Below are positions 57,828 through 64,000 of a stretch of 64,000 bases of DNA, in pieces. Location of the stretch: NCBI RefSeq assembly GCF_019649055.1, contig NW_026570277.1, positions 124,001-188,000 on the forward strand, in the 5' to 3' direction. Source of the stretch: Paramacrobiotus metropolitanus. Lineage: Eukaryota > Tardigrada > Eutardigrada > Parachela > Macrobiotidae. Position 1 is the stretch's first letter. Each line of letters starts with the position of its first letter. The notes under the pieces were generated by a model. It saw only the letters and a list, made by a program, of their open reading frames with translations, had not been told where the DNA came from and did no database searches. The translations under genes were made by a program, and so were the position numbers.

Positions 57828-60800
57828 CTAAAACAGCTGAAGAAATTGCCCCGGACGATATTCCTTGCAGTTGGTTTTCTTAGGAATTACGGCGTAAAAG
57901 TGGCGCTGGATCTTGACGTTCATGATGCGCAAAATCGGAAGTGATTTATCCACGACACCATCTTTGTTCGGGAAACAGGGGCGAAAATCGAATGCTACCG
58001 ATCCGTTTTTCGTGGGAAATAGGAGAGCTTTCCTTTTCATCTGCAAGGTATATTTTTGCCATTTTTACATTTGACAAAAATAGAAAACCAATACGAAAAT
58101 TGCTTACTGGGCAGTCCAGTGGCAGAGATCCAGGATCAATGAAAGGACTGTAGCCATCATAGCTGTAAATCGCTTGTCCGATGAAAAGAGCTATTCCGCC
58201 GCCATGTCGCTCCATACCATATCGATCTGCGTTCACTGAGGCCGCGGAAGACTCTTCCTTAGAGAGGCAGGCGATTTTAAGGAGTTCGGGGAAGGTACGC
58301 GGCTTGGATTTCGGATGCGAATTCTCATACAGCTGCTCGAATGCCTGACCATAATGGAGCATTCCAAAGACGGCAGCCAGCCGCATCGCAAGGTAGTGCT
58401 CGTCACTTCCCGTCTTTGCCAGTGAGATGGCTCGAAAGAAACAGTTGCCATCGCCAGGCACGTTGTATGCTGTGTACTCTTCACAAAACTCCACTGATTG
58501 CAGCATTTCGTAGTGCCATTTGCAGCCCACATGCCGCGAATCGACATTTTCTACCAAAATTTGGCGTGAGGCAGCCTGGGACGTCAAGAAGTCCTTTAGT
58601 TGTTCCGCGATATTTCCATATTGCTCTTTAATGAGCTACAAAAACGTAGGGAAAAAATGAAAAATCACGCTCATTGCTAACCCACATATACGCAACGCAC
58701 ACATGCGACACACACACAAACACACACACACACAAACACAGGGTTTAGTTGTTATCCTTACATTAAGGACAGCAAGGTGGAACTGTTCAGCCGCAAGCAG
58801 TGTGGCGTCGACACAACATCTGTCGACCAATTCCAACACATCCACAATAACGTCCCGAGTGAGCGATGATGGGGAGAGAAGGGGAGAAGTCAGCTGCAAT
58901 TTGCAAGATGCCGCATATTTCTAAAGAACAAAACAGAAATTCTGATGATTCTGTGCAAATATCTCAGACGGATTTGCCGGCAAAGCAGTGCTTTTTACCT
59001 CCTGGTCAACAAGCGCGCTCATCAAATGGTTGAAAGCGCCGCGACGGTGATCGGCAGAGGCGGTGCCTGCCAAGAGCGGCAACAAAACCTCATCCGGATA
59101 CAATGTGCATAGCTTGCTGAGAAGATGCTGATTAATATCGACTTCGATTGTGAAACTCGGCTTCTTGACTTCGCTCAGAATCTCATTCCCGGATTTGGAA
59201 GGCGACGACAGTGAATCACAATCATCAATGGGGATGATATTCTGCAAGCATTTTGTGTGTACAGGCTACAAACGTAGCAGTGAATCCTAGAATCATACCT
59301 CTTCAAGGACCATTTCAGGACCTTCCTTCGGCTCTACGTCGATGACTACCGCAGGGACAACGGGCAAAAGATCGCGAACGTCTACTAGCGCTTCCATGCT
59401 TCCACTGTTTTGTACGACTGGCCCCAAGGGTGTTTCGGCGATTAAGCCTGCAGCGCCGTCATCAACCACCAAGTAGCCGCTAGCGCCACACTCGTAAATG
59501 CTGGAATAAGACTTCAAATCGGCTTTCACGGGCTCGAGGGCATCAAAACTCGACGAAACATCAAGGAGCTTCTGGCGGTGCTTGTACAAATCAAGCTTCT
59601 TTAGCTCGTTCCCAATTTGTTGTAAAGTCTGGGGTTTCTCTGCCAGTAGCTGCCGGTGTGCTGCATTTCGGTCCGTGCTTTGGGGGGTGTGGATCGACAG
59701 TTTCTACCGCCTGTTTTTTTGGACCACTTGGCTGCTGCAAACCGATTGAGCCATTAAAACTGAAACGTGAAAAACTTAAACGAGCATGTTTTTCACATAC
59801 TTCGGTTGCGTCTTCAGCATCATTTTTGGCGTTCACTGCCAGCGAAAAACCAAAGTGAGGGGGGATTGGGTTCAGAGCCAGAGCCGCGACCGCTATCCTG
59901 CAGAGACTGCGCTTCCGCATCGGGCTTCACGGAATTCGGAAGCGATTGTGACGTGCTGGCAACTTCCATTTCGTCATTGGGAGGAATACTGTGAGTAGGG
60001 GATTGTTCTTCTTCCACAGCATCCAATGAGGTTGATGACGGCGACGGTGTCGCAGTGCCCGGTTCCTGTCCGGCAGACGCGGTAGGACTCTGTTCTGCTG
60101 ACACAACCACCGAATCGCTGCTGCCTCCATCCCCGGACAACGACTATAAAGGCACGCACATTATTAACAACGGGAAGAAAATTTACGAGCTTGGTACTAT
60201 GGATACAGTTCCGGCAACGCACCTTGATTGTCTTTCTACGTTTGGCTGATGGCTCCTCATCGCCGGTGGAAGGATGATGCGCTTCTTCCTGATTGTGGTC
60301 ACCATTGTGCTCATGCTCTCCGTCGTCTTCAGTGCTCTTAATAGCACTCACATCCGCCCCGAAGTGCTCGTCCAGTGTGCGGCAGCGTTTTCCTGAGCTT
60401 GCCGGCAGCGGTGTGGAGTGGCGCATATCACCGGACGATGACGTAGTGGAGGTAGTGACGGGTAGAATAACAGGTGGCTGTTTAGAAGCTGCTGCCCTGC
60501 TATACGCTGTCCGCGTTGACCGAGTCGCACCTCTCGAAAGCTTCACAGTGGACGGACGTTTCTCTTCCGGCTCTGGCAGCGCCCGTTTTGTCGTTGGCCA
60601 GGGGACCTTGCGCAATTTTTCCCACCGCTTTTTCTGCATGCAAGGAATAGATCAGTCAAAATGTTGCAAAGAGAATCAATCGCGTTTTCAAATATCTTAC
60701 CACTACATCTGGCTTGCAGGCCTGAATGATGCTCAGGCTCCCATCCAGAATCCGATCCAATGCGAAATCGACCATGGGCCAAGGATCATCTTTGCGTAAT

Positions 60801-63576
60801 TGGCGCAGGTCGTGCAGCTTTCGAGGGGTTAGAAGAACACAGAAGAGGCTGCCCAGTTTGTTTTCACGCCGGGCCAGGTTATCGACAGCCGGCTTTGCCC
60901 TTCGCTCCACTAGATCCCAGAGTTGATCGAATTTCGACTGCAGCGCGCGCGGATAGCAGGCAATTTTGAGAAGCCAGCCTATCGCTTCGGACTGATCTTT
61001 CGTCAGAGCCTGATGGTCATCGCAAATTCCAGGCATTGCGGGCTCAAGATTTGACAAAAGCGTTGGATAATGCTTAATAAACAACAGCTTAGCTGACGCG
61101 AGCGGCTTGCTTTGTTGAGTAGTTGGAACTGGAGTGAAATGAAAGCGGTGGTCAGGATTCGTAATGGGAACGGAGTCCGGTAGATCTACGGTATCATCCA
61201 CGGCCTGGTCATCACTGAACGGAACAGGAACGTTATCTGGAATCCCAAGCTCTTGTGCATGCTGTCGTGCAACTACTTCGACACATTTCCTGGCTGTACT
61301 GAAAAGCTGCTTGCCCGTGTACTGCAGGGCGACCTGCGCGTTGACTTCCTGAGCTCGACAACACAAAAACTTCTGCTCTTCTGCCGTGGGATTCAGGTAC
61401 AGACAAACCTGCACAACAAAAACAAAGAATACAAATGTGAATTTTTAAATAAGGCATTGCGAGGACTGATGAACACGCACGTCCAGTTCTTCCCATCCCA
61501 TCATTTCCGCCGCGGCGCACCGCTGTGCACCTGTAAGAGTAATCCTGTTAAATACTTTTTCTACATGATGCGCCTAGCGTAGTTCGAGATTGCATACCGT
61601 CGTAGATGGAAATCTTGATTTTGCCATTATTGACCAGCTTTTCCACGTCTTCCCATGTACCATCCGGTTTATTGTAAAACACAACTCCCGTAACTGTCCA
61701 GCCAACTGTGTCGGGAGTTTCGTCTGTTCGATGGTTACGTAAATGGTGGCGTAGATCATTGGCATAGCTTAAAGAGACTGGCCGGACATCCGGGTGCGGG
61801 ACCTTGCTGCCCCAGACCAGGCAACTAAGAGGAAATTTCCGCCTAACCAGGAACCGCGTTGTCAGAGCCGGTGGTTCAAAAGAAGTGGGTTTTTCTGGCA
61901 ACAAGATATCGTCCTGCCTTAGGCGCTCCTGAGCTGCATATGCCCGACCGGAATAGTGGTACCATTCCACTGACTCCGGGAGCGGAAGATTGGAAGTCAG
62001 GTCAAGCTGGGGATTATTTGTTGCCTTGGCAAGCTGGTCTCGGGCGTTTAACCAAGCTTCCATCTGAAAAACTTCCATTCTGCACATTCCGCGGGAGGTA
62101 GCCTTTGGATCTGTATTGTTGGCAATATCGTCAGGGCATTGACGATAGAGATCCGTACCAATAACTACGTCTCTGTAGTTATGGATATCCGCAAAGTTTC
62201 CTGCAATGGCTTCATTACGTCCAATTTGTCCGCCTTGATGGATCACCCCGCAGCCGACAAGAACGAGATCTCCCGGTCCCTGCTCGATGTACCATGCATG
62301 ACCTCCTTGCCGCAAGAAGTCTCTCCAGTCGGCCAGGATGAGGAGTTTGTGAAGATGGTTCACGCCGATATCGTCACACGTTGCGGTGTCTGGCGCGATA
62401 ACTTGAGCGTACTTGTCTATTAAAAATATTAAAAACAAACAAACAGATGACACCTAAGGACGTTCTCATATGGGAGCCACACCCGTTGCAATTATTCTAT
62501 CGCTTTCTTACCTGCAAATATTTTCTTGGCCAGTGGAAAGTGCTCAACCGGAATTCCCATCCATGACTTAATGACGCTTTCTAGTGTGAACAGGAAGTTG
62601 AAAGAAGCGAGCATCCCATCTTCACAGTGAGAACCGAACCCGGTAAGTCCGGCTGATATGAGCAGCTGATTTTTGGTAATGCCGGGCCGAGGACCGCGCT
62701 TGAACATCCGGTCAAGCTCTTTAAGCACACAGGGCACTTCGAAATCGCACAACTACAAAAAAAAAAGCAACAATGATTCCCCTACGTTTACTTAATTCCC
62801 CTACGAAGATGACACTTAGCAAAAAGGACGCATGCTTTAATTATGCTTACTTCTGGAACAATCTTCACTTCGTCTACAAAGGCATAATAGCCGACGTCTC
62901 GGGATGCAGCTTGTGAATGGCGAAGTGCGGCAAAGAATCTCACGCCGGCCTCAGCATCGTGCCGCCCGGGATTTCCCTTCAGGACATCACTGGCATCTAG
63001 CTGGCGTAAAATGTTGTTCTCTGATTTCCAGAGCGCACGGTTGGCACATTCATCCCAAGATAACCGTTCATCAAGGGGACAGTACTGCTTGCCAGCATTT
63101 TGAATAACGACTAAGCCGTTAGGATTGGCCGTGAAGAACTGTTTGGAATACGTTAGCTGTCCGTTCCTTTCAAACTCTTTGAACGCGGGATGTTCCTGCA
63201 TATCATTTCGCGATATGCACAGATGTTTGTTACCGGTCACCTGAAGATGTTCAGATGGATGTTTTAAGAAATAATTATCGTGGAAGTTTTACTAGCACAA
63301 AGGTTATGGGATAGGCGTTCAGCAGGCAGTTTATAGACAGACACACACCTTCATAAACAAACTGCGTGGGAATTGGTATTGACCGGGGTTTTCTTTCATT
63401 TGAAGATATTCACGCTTAAACAGATCGTAAATCTGCGGTCCCACATTGTTCCGATCGAATTTACATTCCACCTCGCGCGCTTTGTGCAGCTGACCAGGAA
63501 ATTCAACGTCAAGGTTGGCAATATCGTTGCTGGATAAGCAGCCCATGGGCACTGTTGTTGCAGCGGGGAACGACAT
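57828..63576 (-). CDS. Large JmjC - ParB-like - OTU multidomain protein, 12 exons
   Basis: Exons (minus): 63349-63576, 62851-63240, 62512-62752, 61598-62416, 61481-61530, 60701-61408, 60223-60633, 59299-60143, 58999-59241, 58762-58920, 58108-58635, 57828-58046. All borders are GT-AG and phases agree except inside 59299-60143, where the frame changes twice (near 59870 and 59650). About 1,600 codons. JmjC domain, residues about 225-355: GSHCEDG gives the His-x-Glu iron pair (about 248/250), IKSWMGIP a Lys for 2-oxoglutarate, and GVIHQGG the second His (about 346). At the junction of exons 4-6, YDGAQRCAAAEMMGWEEL resembles the ParB motif. A low-complexity basic middle follows. The C-terminal OTU domain has PGDGNCFFRAI with catalytic Asp and Cys and RHFYAV with the His. 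It may combine demethylase/hydroxylase and deubiquitinase functions. Host or mobile origin unknown. Confidence 0.72.
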
Positions 63577-64000
63577 TGTTGAGGAATTACTGGGGAATAC
63601 ATGAGCGTGAGCGTTAATTCTAAATGTTACAAGAGTATAATTATGCTGGTTTTTTAATTGGCTACACGATGGATACAGGGCAGTGTGTCTTTAAACATGC
63701 TGTTCCTAATATTATTAACTGCAGAAATTTACCTAATCCGTACATATATGTTTGACAACTGCTACAGATTGGTAGAGGTTAGAGTTATTGACACTCGTGT
63801 TTTGCTGATAGACTTCTGATTCCATTCCACTTCCTTACCATCATCACACATTCTTGTTTTGAACAAAGAATTACATACAGCCCAGTATTAAAAACAAAAC
63901 AATCAAAAAACTAATAACTGTTATTAGAAATCTATACCAATCAGCCATGAACAAGATACACATCATCAACGTTAGCATGGAAAAGAATCAGGAAACAAAG
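63577..64000. other. Right end, upstream of the JmjC-OTU gene
   Basis: AT-rich; presumed promoter of the minus-strand gene. No gene recognised. Confidence 0.4.

Noticed and set aside
58636-58899. Minus-strand open frame containing VCVCVCLCVC as a gene
   Set aside because: It is the real 159-base exon plus read-through of a CA-repeat intron.

Overview
The window looks like nuclear DNA of a small-genome invertebrate animal. The genes have short GT-AG introns, and the set includes phenylalanine hydroxylase, alkylglycerol monooxygenase, an SLC22 transporter, rhodopsin-type GPCRs and an F-box protein. Transposon relics and microsatellites are common. I cannot name the phylum from sequence alone; the compact, intron-rich layout would fit a tardigrade, but that is a guess.

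Left part (1-37.4 kb), host-type. The 5' half of an alkylglycerol monooxygenase gene (minus) lies head-to-head with an intact 10-exon phenylalanine hydroxylase gene (plus). Both families need tetrahydrobiopterin. A 10-exon SLC22-like transporter follows, then an intact rhodopsin-type GPCR, a 683-bp inverted repeat, an internally deleted Helitron, a 109-bp minisatellite and a hAT-like MITE. Next come a four-TM MS4A-like gene, two damaged GPCR genes, an F-box gene and a Ser/Thr-rich single-pass membrane protein.

Middle part (37.8-57.4 kb), an integrated double-stranded DNA virus of the Polinton/adintovirus class. It has the hallmark set: retroviral-type integrase, penton-like minor capsid protein, double-jelly-roll major capsid protein, protein-primed DNA polymerase B and FtsK/HerA-type packaging ATPase. 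It also carries thymidylate kinase, ribonucleotide reductase R2, two BIR-domain (IAP-like) genes, a two-dsRBD protein and a protein resembling the eIF2-beta/eIF5 zinc domain. Several genes have their own TATAAAAG-type promoter. Integrase, MCP, PolB and the eIF2-beta-like gene appear to contain short spliceosomal introns. Most viral genes are broken by frameshifts or stops; ATPase, the second BIR gene and the dsRBD gene are open throughout. It therefore reads as an endogenised, decaying copy, although assembly indels may add to the apparent damage.

Right part (57.8-63.6 kb). One minus-strand gene of 12 exons (about 1,600 codons) combines a JmjC oxygenase domain with complete iron ligands, a ParB-like motif and a C-terminal OTU cysteine-protease domain. 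I do not recognise this domain combination, and I cannot tell whether the gene is host, transposon or virus derived. With the eIF2-beta-like/dsRBD pair in the virus, it is the best candidate for something undescribed.
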